Positions 8,785 to 17,575 of a DNA stretch of 64,000 nucleotides are shown piece by piece. A model generated the notes under the pieces. It had not been told where the DNA came from. It saw only the letters and a list, made by a program, of their open reading frames with translations, and ran no database searches. The position numbers and the translations under genes were made by a program. The stretch covers positions 1-64,000 of the forward strand of contig CBDBMT010000001.1 of assembly GCA_965207585.1 (NCBI GenBank). Direction: 5' to 3'. Each line of letters opens with the position of its first letter. Position 1 is the first letter of the stretch. Origin of the DNA: Bin87 sp965207585 (lineage in GTDB: Bacteria; Chloroflexota; Dehalococcoidia; Lucifugimonadales; UBA3495).

Positions 8785-9966
8785 CTAGCACCAAAGGTTT
8801 CTAGCCTCCGTGGGGTTGACGTGAAAAACAGCGGTGCCTGGCGACAAGACCCGTCCGCTTGAGTTGACCGCCCGTACCCGGACATCGTCCGTGTTATCGC
8901 AAGGAGAGCTGGTGACGCCAACGCAGGGATAAACGGTGAAGGCGTCAATTTGGCCGCTCGAGAATGGCTCTACCGAATCTCCCAAACACAATCTCGCCAC
9001 GTTGTCCGATACGTCGTCGTCAAGGGGGCCAGTGCCCGGCGGTGGGTTCCCGGTTATCGTCGCCGTGAGGCACTGTTCATTCACTACGGCGCTGCTTGCC
9101 ACCAAGATCGGCAGGGTCACGGAGTTCCTGGGTGAATCATTCGCTTTCAGTGTCCCGACATCGAACTTGCCGTTGCTGTAGCTCACTTGGGCTGGCACGG
9201 TACAAGTGGCCAAATCGGCGCAAAGGTAAGTTGGCGTGCCGGAAACGGACAGACCGCCAGTCAGTTCGATATCAACCTTCGTGTCGATCGGCGGGACGTC
9301 AATTCCAATATAACCTGTCGGCTTTGTTCTATCTGCGGTGATGGTGAAATTGACCGTGTCTCCCGGCGAAGGGGACGGTTCGTCCACTGACACGACGACC
9401 GTATAATTTCCCGCCGCCTGTCTATATTCATTAGTTGGTTCGCCATAAATGTATGACCAGACCCGGGATGTGTTGTTTCCCTTGTAGGCGTCACTCTCGA
9501 AGGATGACGTGGTCACGTTTCCGAAATATTCGTGCGGGATTAAACTGTTGTCAAATTCAGGGTTGTTTACGGTAGGTTTATGGACTGCTCTCACCTCGCT
9601 AAGCTCTACACGCTGCAGCCCTTCCAGCACGGGTATGGACCACCGGAAGGAACGGTCGTCGTTCTCCAGAGACGCGCTCCCGACGGGCAGGACTGGGTAC
9701 GTAGGTTCGAATGCGAAATAGTATGAGTCCTCAGGTTTCACCACGTCCACTGTGACTTTCACGTCATAAGCAGTCCTGGACCCCTGGTTCACAACGATAA
9801 TGTTTATCCTTTGAAAGATAATAGAGGTATGTTGGTCGGGAACTTCCAGGGTCACGCCCACATCCACGTAGTCGCCTTCCCGGTCCTGGGCGTGGGCTGG
9901 GCCGGCGCCGAAAAACGCGAGGCCGGCAACCAAAGCCAAACACAATAGGCAACTGCAAACGCGCAT
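8785..9966 (-). pseudogene. N-terminal part of the IS-split secreted FN3 protein
   Basis: The ATG at 9966 follows a strong AGGAGG site. Residues 1-26 are a signal peptide (MRVCSCLLCLALVAGLAFFG..AHA) with a normal AHA cleavage site, so the product is exported. The next 360 residues are beta-rich with CARDB/DUF11-like strands (IIVVNQGSRTAYDVKVTVDV; YTVVVSVDEPSPSPGDTVNF). Coding stops at a TAG inside the inverted repeat of the IS982-like element (8785-8787). The native frame continues at 6656 after one TTCTA copy and the element are removed. A truncated 393-aa exported product is possible but would lack all FN3 modules. Confidence 0.8.
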
Positions 9967-10098
9967 CGTAATATCCTCCTAATGTATGCCTTATCACTCC
10001 GGTTGATCAAAACCCGGGCACACTGGAAATGCACCCCGGGTATTTGGGCGCGGGACACTTCAACAGGCCCAGCGCCGTCTTTGTGTCAATGGTTGGTT

Positions 10099-11420
10099 TC
10101 AGGGGCTAGCCTGCCACTCCACACTGATGATATTGGACGTTGCGTACCGGATAGTTCCGGTGTTTTCACCGTCCCAGTAGGCCATGATTACCCGGAATCG
10201 GACCGTCTCGGCGCGATTGGCCGGATCGTCGTAGGCATATGACGGGTCGGTGGATTGGGCAAGCATCTCCCAGTCCGCATCGGCGTTATTGCTGTTGCGA
10301 TTCCAGTTGTCTTCCCAGAGGAAGGATCCGAACACTGTTCCAGCCGGGAGGTCGCCTACCGACACCTTCAGGTTGGCCGTTTCCCCCACTGTCAATGTCG
10401 AGTCCTCGGCGCTGATCGTGACTGTCGGCGCACCGTTGTTGAGCGCTTCCGTTACGTCGGTCACGGAGATAAGGACTTCAACCTGATCGGAGTTGCTGTC
10501 GTTGCTGATGAACAGGTCGTAGTCGGACCGGAGCTCATAGTCCAGCATCGCCGTGCTGGACACGGAGATCTGAGCGTTACCGTCAGTGTCGGTCGCCACG
10601 CTGAAGTCGTCATGACCGTCACCCGAGAGGGTGTAGGTGGGAGCAGGGTTGCTGCCCGCCAGGCCTGTCACAACTGCCGCTCCGACGCTGCTGCCGGACG
10701 CCGAATTTTCGGCTATTGAACGGGAGGGACGCTCGTCCACATCCGTGACGTTGATCAATATGGCGATCCGGTTGTCAACGGTGGCATCGGAGTTGCCGAT
10801 CTCGTTCAGGGCATCGCTGACGCCAATAATTGCGTGGTAGGTGTCCTTGGTTTCATGGTCCAGGGTGGCCTGCGCCACGGTGACCTGCGCGTTGCCGTTC
10901 GCATCGGAAGCAACGTCGAAGTGCGGCCCGCCCGAGATCAGGCTGTAGGTGAGGGAGTCAGACTCACCGTGTTGATATACCTTGATGGCGTCGCCGAGAA
11001 CGGTGCCGACCGCCGAGTTCTCCGGCACCGACCGCGTGATCTGGAACACCGGATCCGCGTTGGGTCTGATCGCTACCGTGGTCGTGGTCGTGGTCGTGGG
11101 CGCAGGCGTAGGCGTGTTGTTGTCCGAATTCGGGTCCGGCACCGGCACATCGTAGGTCACCTCGGTGTCCACACCGTCCACCTTCTCCGTGATCTTCACG
11201 GGCTCCGTGGCGGAAATCGTCGCCATCACGGCCAACTCTTGTCCACGGGTATTCGCGTCCACCGTTGCCGTGATGGTGAGCGTGGCCCCTTGGGGGCACT
11301 CAGGTTCGTCGTCGCGGACGCGGTGTGCGCCAGCCGGTCCACGGTGTCCACAGCGATGCACACCTTGTCGAAGTCGCAGGTGATCGATTTCCAGGGCGCT
11401 GGCGACCATCTCCGTGTTCA
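10099..11420 (-). pseudogene. cadherin-like repeat protein with damaged N-terminus
   Basis: From about 11300 down to 10099 the frame is convincing. It has an ATLTITATVD beta segment, a threonine-rich linker (poly-Thr from a GTCGTG hexamer repeat near 11080-11100), two cadherin-like repeats (VFQITRSVPENSAVGTVLG; RSIAENSASGSSVGAAV, each ending in DHET/DYEL-type calcium-site strands) and a C-terminal Ig-like domain. Upstream the coding signal switches frame: 11385-11300 reads ITCDFDKVCIAVDTVDRLAH in another frame. No signal peptide or ribosome binding site is found. The frame stays open to 11709, but that part does not look like protein. I read this as an extracellular repeat protein that lost its 5' end through frameshifts; assembly error is the alternative. 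Confidence 0.55.
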
Positions 11421-11725
11421 TCTCAACAGCGACAGAGCCCGTAACGTGACCACCCTGTGACGGGAGGGAAGGTGGACTTTGAGGACAATGTGCCGCGGAT
11501 ACGAGAGCAGCCGCGGCTGCCTCTCCACAGATGCGTGCCTCTGCCCTGTTTCGGTTGATGTCTTGCCGGCGGACGCGTTGTCCCCATGCATCTCGCTGTC
11601 TTGGAGTTGGCCTGGCCCACCCCCGGACCTGGGATTGCAACCAACCCCGTGATTGATATGAAGTATCAATATTGATCGGACATCGAGACATGTTGCGATT
11701 GTTCAGCATCGGGGAATCCCGGTCG

Positions 11726-12118
11726 TTAGGCGAGGCTTACGGCGCGGTTGCGGGAGCGGACCACGGGATGAGTCTGCCCACGTCCGGACGGATCGGCCGG
11801 TTCAACCACTCCGCATGCACGGAGCGCCCGTGTGTCCACGTCAAGCACGGTGAGATGTATTCCAGGGTTCTCGACCACAGCGAAAGCGGTCTCCATAGCC
11901 TTTGACCATTCCAAGTCAATGTGGTCGTTCTCTTTTCCCGCCGAAACCATGCGGCGCTTGAGCAAATCGTCCGGAGTGATGAAAACTGCATCCAAATGGC
12001 GGTATCTCCAGATGCCAAGCGGACTGGCCTCGGCTGACCGTTCACAGACGGACAGTGGGATACCATATCCGCTTGGGACGTTCGATTGTGTGCATTTGCT
12101 GGTTTTGCACATGTGCAA
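11726..12118 (-). CDS. unknown 130-aa protein
   Basis: The frame opens at MHMCKTSKCTQSNVPSG and has balanced composition in the middle (GIWRYRHLDAVFITPDDLLK; HIDLEWSKAMETAFAVVENP). The last 25 residues look less protein-like. No family was recognised and no good ribosome binding site is visible. It sits between a damaged surface gene and a stretch without genes, so it may be a fragment of something larger. Confidence 0.35.
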   Translation of the reverse strand: MHMCKTSKCTQSNVPSGYGIPLSVCERSAEASPLGIWRYRHLDAVFITPDDLLKRRMVSAGKENDHIDLEWSKAMETAFAVVENPGIHLTVLDVDTRALRACGVVEPADPSGRGQTHPVVRSRNRAVSLA

Positions 12119-12891
12119 ATACTGACTTCACGTGGATCTGCTACATGATCACGTGCCGATGATGGGCTGTTGGCGTTCGACGCGATTGCGCTACCTTCTC
12201 GGTTTTGCCGGAAGCAAGCGATTGCTGAAGAAGATCGCGGATCTGCGGGTTACGCGTGCTCGCGCATGACTGCCCATCCGATGAACGCTCCAGACCAGGC
12301 TTCTGGATATTGGGCTGGGCAACGAACTGGCTATCCCTTTGGCACAGCTGGTCGGGGAAACCAACATCGCCGATGGCGGTCAGAACCGCGGCACCCATGA
12401 TGGCCGCCGCGACAGACTCGAGAGCATCCGATTGATCCAATGGACTTCGCTTGATGCTGATTAGCCGCCGTCCATCTCATCGCATCTCGGGAGTTTGTCC
12501 CCCAGTGTTAGAAGTTGCCGGTGCGCGGGCGTCAATGGATGGCCTCCCAGCCGGCGTGGTTTGATGCCACGTTTGCGTAGGGTGACCCTCCGGCCCGCAG
12601 AAGCGCTGCCTTACGTGCAAATGTGCGGACGGGCGGCGTATGAGTAGCCTGTGGCTAGACCACGTTCGTGCATCTGTGCAGTAGTGCCTTTCTTTGGATC
12701 GAACGTGTCTCGAACCGTTTCGACCACCGGGGAGGGTTTCGGGATGCAGTCTCGTTGCCATGTTTCCGAACACCTCGATTACCGCCCGTTGAAACCACAT
12801 TTTGGTGTCGTGACGGCTGAGCAAGGCTGCGCGTTCCCGACGTTGGTTCAGGTAGAATCAGCCGTCCCCTGCGGGGACCGTTGGGGCGAAG
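12119..12891. other. no supported gene
   Basis: Several frames of 60-115 codons exist on both strands, but none has a ribosome binding site, a domain or coding-like composition over its whole length. The right end must contain the promoter of the HTH membrane protein gene; no clear -35/-10 pair was found. Confidence 0.5.
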
Positions 12892-14193
12892 ATGGCGACG
12901 GAACCGAGCCGGCAGAGATCCGAGAGTTTCCAGGTGGGCCTGCTCATGAAGGCCTACCGGGAGTCGTACGCCTCGGGCCTGGGTCGACGAGGGCTGACCC
13001 AGGAGGAGCTGCTTCGTCGCATGGCTGACGTGGATACCAGCTACGGCCAGCGGTTCAGCCACACGACCGTCTCCCGGTGGGAGTCCGGAGCCACCCGCCC
13101 CACGGTGGATCGGCTCCGCGTCTTCGGAAAGGCTCTGGACCTGTCCGATGCAGAGGTATCGGGGCTGATCATGCTGGCCGGTCTGTCCGATGATGTTCAG
13201 CCCGCTGCCGCCGACGAGGGCGCGACCGTGGTCGCCACGCCCGAGCACGAAACTGGTGCGGCGCCGGCCAGGCGTAGGGAGTCGGGTCGGGCCATCAGGC
13301 TGATGCTGGAAGTGGTCCGGTTCTTTTCCCTGCGTTTCCTGCCGTTGGCGGCGCTGATCTCCGGGTTTCACTACCTGCTGTCGCTGGTCGGATGGAACGA
13401 CGCATGGATGCCCGTGATCTGCGTGGCCTTCGCCTACCTGGTGGTCATGGGCCAGGGAGTGGTATTTCCGGACGAGTCCGCCGGTCTCAGGGAGTTCTAC
13501 TGGATCTCAGTGTTCTTCGTGCTGACGACGCCGCTGCTGCAGTTCGCGCCCCTGGGGCTGGACCATTACAACTTCCATCTGCTGGGCGGTTTTGGCGGCA
13601 CGATGATGCCCTATTTGCTGGCCCTGCTGGTTAACCTGACGCTGGCGTGGACGTCGGGTTTGATGTTCCACCTGCTGTGGAGGTGGCGTTACCGGGACGG
13701 CACCACGGTGGGTGGCACGGTGACGGGAGCGGCGTCGGTGACGCTTCCGCCGTCGGGAGTGGTTTACGCAGTCGTGATGGTGATCACGAACTTCTCGGTG
13801 ACGGTACAGTTGTCAGTGGTATTCGCGGTGTTGCCCATGGCGTTTTCGCTGTTGCTCGTTTTTCGGGACACCGGCGTGACGTTTACCGAGCGCGACCGTC
13901 AAACCCTGTTCCCGTTGCTGACGGCGGCGGCCTGCGTTTCGGTGTTGGTGGGAATGGCGGTCGTAATGTCGATTTACCTGTCTCCCGACTTTCCGTCAGT
14001 GCTGCCGGATCACAACCTGGTGAAGTCCTGGGAGTTGGATTTCGACGCTCTGGGGTATACGCGGCAGGAGGCGCTGGACCGGGTGAACCTGGGCTACATG
14101 TGGCACGCCATGTCCCTGTTGATTTACATGTCATGCGTGGTGGGAGGCAGGCTCTTTGTGGAGATCCACCGCATGGGAGAAAGCGGACGATAA
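12892..14193 (+). CDS. XRE-type HTH protein with polytopic membrane domain
   Basis: The protein has 433 residues. Residues 15-105 form an XRE/Cro helix-turn-helix: GLTQEELLRRMADVD, then HTTVSRWESGATRPTVDRLR for the recognition helix, then LDLSDAEVSGLIMLAG. After a charged linker (about 106-145) there are about eight hydrophobic helices up to the C-terminus, so the DNA-binding domain is tethered to the inner membrane. Such membrane-bound one-component regulators read a membrane or extracellular signal and act directly on DNA. The gene stands alone on the plus strand, with no gene within 450 bp on either side. The HTH assignment is firm; the signal and targets are unknown. Confidence 0.8.
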   Translation: MATEPSRQRSESFQVGLLMKAYRESYASGLGRRGLTQEELLRRMADVDTSYGQRFSHTTVSRWESGATRPTVDRLRVFGKALDLSDAEVSGLIMLAGLSDDVQPAAADEGATVVATPEHETGAAPARRRESGRAIRLMLEVVRFFSLRFLPLAALISGFHYLLSLVGWNDAWMPVICVAFAYLVVMGQGVVFPDESAGLREFYWISVFFVLTTPLLQFAPLGLDHYNFHLLGGFGGTMMPYLLALLVNLTLAWTSGLMFHLLWRWRYRDGTTVGGTVTGAASVTLPPSGVVYAVVMVITNFSVTVQLSVVFAVLPMAFSLLLVFRDTGVTFTERDRQTLFPLLTAAACVSVLVGMAVVMSIYLSPDFPSVLPDHNLVKSWELDFDALGYTRQEALDRVNLGYMWHAMSLLIYMSCVVGGRLFVEIHRMGESGR

Positions 14194-14673
14194 AAAGCTG
14201 TGCTTCGGCCGTCACACTGGGTGGTCGCGGTTGGGGTCGATGCCGGTAGTGAGCAGAACCCACGCTAAGGTCGCTATCGGCGCTTTGGCCACTGGTATTC
14301 GCCGGTGAGCAGGGTATGGGCCCGCCCAAGGGGTGAGATGTAAGCCAAGAGATCCAGCTCGACCGTCAGGCTGGCGTGTTCCCGCTGTCTGATCGCTTCG
14401 CCGGGATGGGCAATATTTCAGCAAATGACGATGGCCGCGAGCAGGTTGAGTTCAGCTATGCGGCAGTGCTGGCCCTGGCTCGGCACTTCGAAGCGGGCCG
14501 AGCCTCCGGATGCTTCGTCGCGGGATGGGCGGCGCTGTCCGTCGCCCCGACCCCCACCAATCCGGTACCAGGAGCGCCTCGTTGAATGGTACGGTGACAA
14601 TTGCGCCGGCGGGACCGTACCCATACACTTCCCATGTGACGGCAACGCTCACTGAGACGTGGGATGGTCTTCG
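14194..14673. other. no supported gene
   Basis: A minus-strand frame at 14452-14652 begins plausibly (MSVAVTWEVYGYGPAGAIVT) but loses coding character after 35 codons. Nothing else is convincing. It may contain a gene remnant. Confidence 0.4.
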
Positions 14674-15471
14674 TCAAAGTTCCCGTTGCAGCTCCTGGAT
14701 GAGGTGTGGTGGCAGCTGGACCACCTGCGCGGCGCGGATGACGCGGGCCCGGTGATCAGGCAGGATCGGCATGGGCCGCATGGCCAACTCCGCCGGCAGG
14801 TATCCCATCGCCCTTGCGAGGTGGCGCACCGTGGTGGGTGAGGTTTTGCCGTCGGCGTAGCGCAGGATATCCGTCGCGTCTTCCTGTAGAACCGTCTCCT
14901 GCGGCAGGCTGATGTGATCGGTCAACACTCGTTTCAGGTGCGGATCGTTGCCGGTGGCAACGCAGAGGGCGGTGGCCAACGCCAGCGGTGGGGTCGCGGT
15001 TTCCAGCATGGCGTGGAGGAAATTGTCCACCTGCTCCTCGGTCACGGTGTGCACGTGCCGCATGGCCTTCCGCGCGGCAATCTCGACCTGGTTTCGCATG
15101 GTCTGCCGTTCCCACTCGTTGCCGGGCACGTCGGTCTGCCCGAGCATCTCCAGCGCGTCGGCCGCGTGGCGCAGCGCCTGGTGCGCCGGGTATCCCGGCG
15201 GGTACGGTTCGACCAGGGCCTGGGTGTTCTGCGATCCGGCGAACACGAAACTCACCGCCACGTAGGGATGCTCTTCCAAGTAATGATCGGTCTCCCAGGA
15301 GCCCGGGCTGGTCCGGCAATCGGGTGGCAGGAATGGTTGCCCGCCGCTGTGGTTGAGGATCGGGTAGACACGCGGAACGTCACTGTGGAGGAGGCGAGGA
15401 ACGTAGTCCTCGATGTCGCCGTCACCGTTGGCGATGGACATCTGAACCGCAGTGCTAATGACGTGCCTCAT
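14674..15471 (-). CDS. unknown 265-aa protein
   Basis: The ATG at 15471 (MRHVISTAVQMSIANGDGD) is preferred because AGGA lies 8 bases upstream; an in-frame GTG at 15573 would add 34 residues of poor composition. The protein is soluble. The C-terminal third is helical with an HTH-like stretch (TSPTTVRHLARAMGYLPAEL) followed by PHLIQELQREL. No family was recognised. It follows the VapC gene by about 110 bp on the same strand and might be part of the same transcript. The HTH-like stretch hints at DNA binding, with low certainty. Confidence 0.55.
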   Translation of the reverse strand: MRHVISTAVQMSIANGDGDIEDYVPRLLHSDVPRVYPILNHSGGQPFLPPDCRTSPGSWETDHYLEEHPYVAVSFVFAGSQNTQALVEPYPPGYPAHQALRHAADALEMLGQTDVPGNEWERQTMRNQVEIAARKAMRHVHTVTEEQVDNFLHAMLETATPPLALATALCVATGNDPHLKRVLTDHISLPQETVLQEDATDILRYADGKTSPTTVRHLARAMGYLPAELAMRPMPILPDHRARVIRAAQVVQLPPHLIQELQREL

Positions 15472-15582
15472 GGCGCTTATCCTGGCTTGGCGGATTGCGT
15501 TGGTGGCGGATGTTTGCAGACACGGGGACGCGGCGAGCCCCAGTCGTCCTTCGGCGTCCAGGCGACAACCCACCCGAAACCG

Positions 15583-15984
15583 TCACCAGATGGTGGATAT
15601 CCCGGTTGACGCCGCCAGCGCCTCATCCCGCGTCACCACCGGAGCGCCGATCACGTCCGCCTCCGCGGCTATCAACCTATCGTGCATCTCCGGAACCTCG
15701 GGGAACCGGTCCAGCCGCTCCAGCTGCGCCCGGCCCAGCTCCGATAGTTCTATCCCGCCCACCGAGTCCAGCGTTGTCAGGAGCGCCGACGGCTCCAGGG
15801 GACTGCCCAGCTTCACCGACAGGTAGTAGAACTCCGCCACCACGATGGCGGGCACCACCACAATGGCGTTGCCCGTCTCCGCCAGCTGGAAGACCGCGCT
15901 GGCGGCGGCGCTGAGACGCTCGGGCGAGCGGAAATACCACCACAGGGCGTGGGTGTCGGTGACGAACCGGGTCCGGCTAACCAT
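15583..15984 (-). CDS. vapC: VapC-type PIN-domain toxin
   Basis: The protein has 133 residues. It has the PIN-domain acidic positions: D in FVTDTHALWW near the N-terminus, E in VVAEFYYLS at about residue 51, D in MHDRLIAAEA and D in VVTRDEALAAS. PIN toxins are Mg-dependent endoribonucleases that cleave tRNA or rRNA. The start overlaps the last 8 bases of the upstream Phd-type antitoxin gene (ATGGTTAG contains both start and stop), the normal coupling of such pairs. Complete length and all acidic residues suggest an active toxin. Confidence 0.9.
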   Translation of the reverse strand: MVSRTRFVTDTHALWWYFRSPERLSAAASAVFQLAETGNAIVVVPAIVVAEFYYLSVKLGSPLEPSALLTTLDSVGGIELSELGRAQLERLDRFPEVPEMHDRLIAAEADVIGAPVVTRDEALAASTGISTIW

Positions 15985-16255
15985 CGACCTTTCCCGTCAT
16001 CCCCTCGGGCAATTCCGCGTGGGTTTCCCAGATGCCCTTGATGTCCTGGAAATCCTGGTATTCGGCGTCGGGCAGGTCGGTCAGGGCGCCCCGCAGCGTG
16101 GCCAAGGAAGGCTTGTCATCGCCGCTGGTTTCCACTGCGATGAGCCGTCCACACGGCCGTCCCCGGCGCGTGATGATCACCTCTTCGCCATGGTCCAGGT
16201 ACCGCAGTATCTCGCTGAGGCGGGCCTTGGCCTCCCTGATGCTGTATGTGGTCAT
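15977..16255 (-). CDS. Phd/YefM-type antitoxin
   Basis: The protein has 92 residues from the ATG at 16255 (an ATG four codons earlier is also possible). MTTYSIREAKARLSEILRYL, then GEEVIITRRGRPCGRLI, is the classical Phd/YefM DNA-binding N-terminus. The C-terminal 40 residues are the likely toxin-binding tail. It is coupled to the PIN toxin by an 8-base overlap and preceded by a near-perfect palindrome (16272-16299), so autorepression is expected. Confidence 0.88.
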   Translation of the reverse strand: MTTYSIREAKARLSEILRYLDHGEEVIITRRGRPCGRLIAVETSGDDKPSLATLRGALTDLPDAEYQDFQDIKGIWETHAELPEGMTGKVDG

Positions 16256-16271
16256 GCTGTCCACCATGCAC

Positions 16272-16306
16272 TGGTCATATTGATCGGTCAATGTGACCAC
16301 ATTGTA
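16272..16306 (-). promoter_or_regulatory. operator palindrome and -10 box of the phd/vapC pair
   Basis: TGGTCATATTGA at 16272-16283 and TCAATGTGACCA at 16288-16299 are 12-bp inverted arms with one mismatch and a 4-bp centre. On the minus strand a TACAAT box (complement of 16301-16306) abuts the palindrome. The palindrome ends 16 bp before the antitoxin start, where Phd-type proteins bind to repress their own operon. Confidence 0.6.
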
Positions 16307-16416
16307 GCATGGCGCACACAACACCCCGTGGCCAGGCACATCCTGATCCAAACCCATGTCGGCGGAGCCATTGGCGTGAGGGACCTCCGCCGCGCCTGGC
16401 CAGAGGCTGGCGTATA

Positions 16417-16914
16417 TCATCCGACCTCGACGTTCCAGCGCCAGAATCCCTGGTGCCCGCCGGCAGGGACCGGCTCCGGGAGCGCCTCTACGTCGTCCAA
16501 GAACCACAACCAGCGGCCGGCGCTGAAGTCGCCCCAAGGATCAATGAGGGTTCGTCCCCTCCCTGCGGCGCAGCCAACCTCGGTGCTGTCGTCATGCACC
16601 GCGTGGCGGGACGATAGATCGATGTGCGAAACCCGGACCATGCCGGCTAGGACGGCGGTGGCCAGCACCGCGCCGGTCGGGACAATCACCCGCCAGTTTT
16701 CGCCCAGGCGGACCCGCAGCTCCCGTTCGATGGCATCACCCGGTTGTCGGACCAGTCGCTTGCCGGCGTGGATGGCGATACGCTGGCCCACCAGCCTGGC
16801 CGGCGCCGGCCAAGATCTGGTTTCGACCGTCTTGAGCCCCAGGGCGATCAGTGAAGCCCAGGGCTGGTGCAGCGTGATGGCGTACACCGGCTCACCGCTG
16901 GTGGGGTTGGCCAT
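16417..16914 (-). CDS. ASCH-domain protein
   Basis: The protein has 165 residues from the ATG at 16914 (MANPTSGEPVYAITLHQPWA). The N-terminal ITLHQPWASLIALGLKTVETRSW is the signature of ASCH domains (shown here in part: LHQPWASLIALGLKTVETR), a PUA-like RNA/nucleotide-binding fold. RIAIHAGKR and the later VLATAVL strands fit the beta barrel. The start overlaps the end of the small zinc-protein gene by 23 bp, so the two are coupled. Family members bind RNA or act on modified nucleosides; no specific substrate can be inferred. Confidence 0.8.
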   Translation of the reverse strand: MANPTSGEPVYAITLHQPWASLIALGLKTVETRSWPAPARLVGQRIAIHAGKRLVRQPGDAIERELRVRLGENWRVIVPTGAVLATAVLAGMVRVSHIDLSSRHAVHDDSTEVGCAAGRGRTLIDPWGDFSAGRWLWFLDDVEALPEPVPAGGHQGFWRWNVEVG

Positions 16915-17125
16915 ACTCGGCCGAGGACGCCCCCCGATGAGTCGCCGCCACCGGGCCACCGCCGGGTTTGATCTCGGTAATCACGCCGGCGGCCACCGCA
17001 GCCCTGATGATGTGGTGGGGGCAGTAATCCTGGCCACCGATGCGGTACAGCGTCTTGACGTAGACGGTGTGGGGTGTGCGGACGGGCGGCTCCAGCTCGG
17101 CGCCGCAAACAATGCAGTTGGGCAC
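16892..17125 (-). CDS. small zinc-binding protein coupled to ASCH gene
   Basis: A GTG start at 17125 behind an AGGTGAGA site gives 77 residues. CIVCGAEL near the N-terminus and DYCPHHIIRA at about residue 35 provide two Cys pairs (CxxC and CPHH) for one zinc. It overlaps the ASCH gene by 23 bp. A decayed copy of its C-terminal half lies at 1170-1277. No named family was recognised; a zinc-ribbon adaptor role is plausible. Confidence 0.5.
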   Translation of the reverse strand: MPNCIVCGAELEPPVRTPHTVYVKTLYRIGGQDYCPHHIIRAAVAAGVITEIKPGGGPVAATHRGASSAEYGQPHQR

Positions 17126-17215
17126 GATTCTCACCTCCGAATGATGGGTCGGGTTGCCCGGATTGTAGTGAAAACCACCGGCGTCCCTTTGCGTTTTGCC
17201 CGAGACGGCGTCGGA

Positions 17216-17335
17216 CCATGGACCCGTACCCAATGGTATGCAATGGAGTCGATTCTATTGGATACCAGTCCGGTCCAATCCATTGCGGTGCATTCCTTTT
17301 GATAGGAGTGCATGCCATTGCAATGGACAGCCATC
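17216..17335. repeat. cluster of CAATGG/CCATTG repeats and a hairpin upstream of the recombinase gene
   Basis: Within 120 bp there are five CAATGG/CCATTG words in both orientations. An 8-bp inverted repeat with one mismatch (TGCATTCC-TTTTGATA-GGAGTGCA) is flanked on both sides by CCATTG-type words. It lies about 250 bp before the tyrosine recombinase start. It could be the recombinase's recognition (attachment) site or a regulatory region. No duplicate that would mark the other end was found. Confidence 0.35.
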
Positions 17336-17575
17336 CGTTAATCGCCGCCGGCGCCCGGGTGGTTGACGGCGTGTGCACGCCACAGGATCGGCGCTCCGGC
17401 CGAGCACGGGCGAAGGCAGCCCGTGGCCACGGCCGGTTTTGAGCCCGCGTTGGTCAGGCAAACGACGGTGAGATCAGGGGCTTGCGACCATATTGCGAAC
17501 GTCTATTCGCCGCGCGATAATCACCGTTATCGTGCATCTTTTACCCGTCGAAATCGCCCCCGGAGACGCTCCATC

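Larger units (their letters stand above)
6662..8798. mobile_element. IS982-like insertion sequence, itself interrupted by an ISAs1-family element
   Basis: The ends are 16-bp inverted repeats with one mismatch: ACCATTGGTGCTAGTT at 6662-6677 and its complement at 8783-8798 (ACCTTTGGTGCTAGTT). They are flanked by a 5-bp target duplication TTCTA at 6657-6661 and 8799-8803. Without the nested ISAs1 element and its duplicated target the element is 894 bp. It carries one transposase gene on the minus strand. The ACC-starting ends, the size and the transposase sequence fit the IS982 family; an IS5-like assignment is less likely. The insertion broke a secreted FN3 gene. Confidence 0.8.

Noticed and set aside
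11070..11105. Hexamer repeat GTCGTG as a phase-variation tract
   Set aside because: It encodes a poly-Thr linker. Changes in hexamer number keep the frame and would only alter linker length.
12141..12440. Minus-strand frame of 99 codons (MDQSDALESVAAAIMGAAVL)
   Set aside because: The first 45 residues are plausible but no ribosome binding site or family is seen, and the rest loses coding character.
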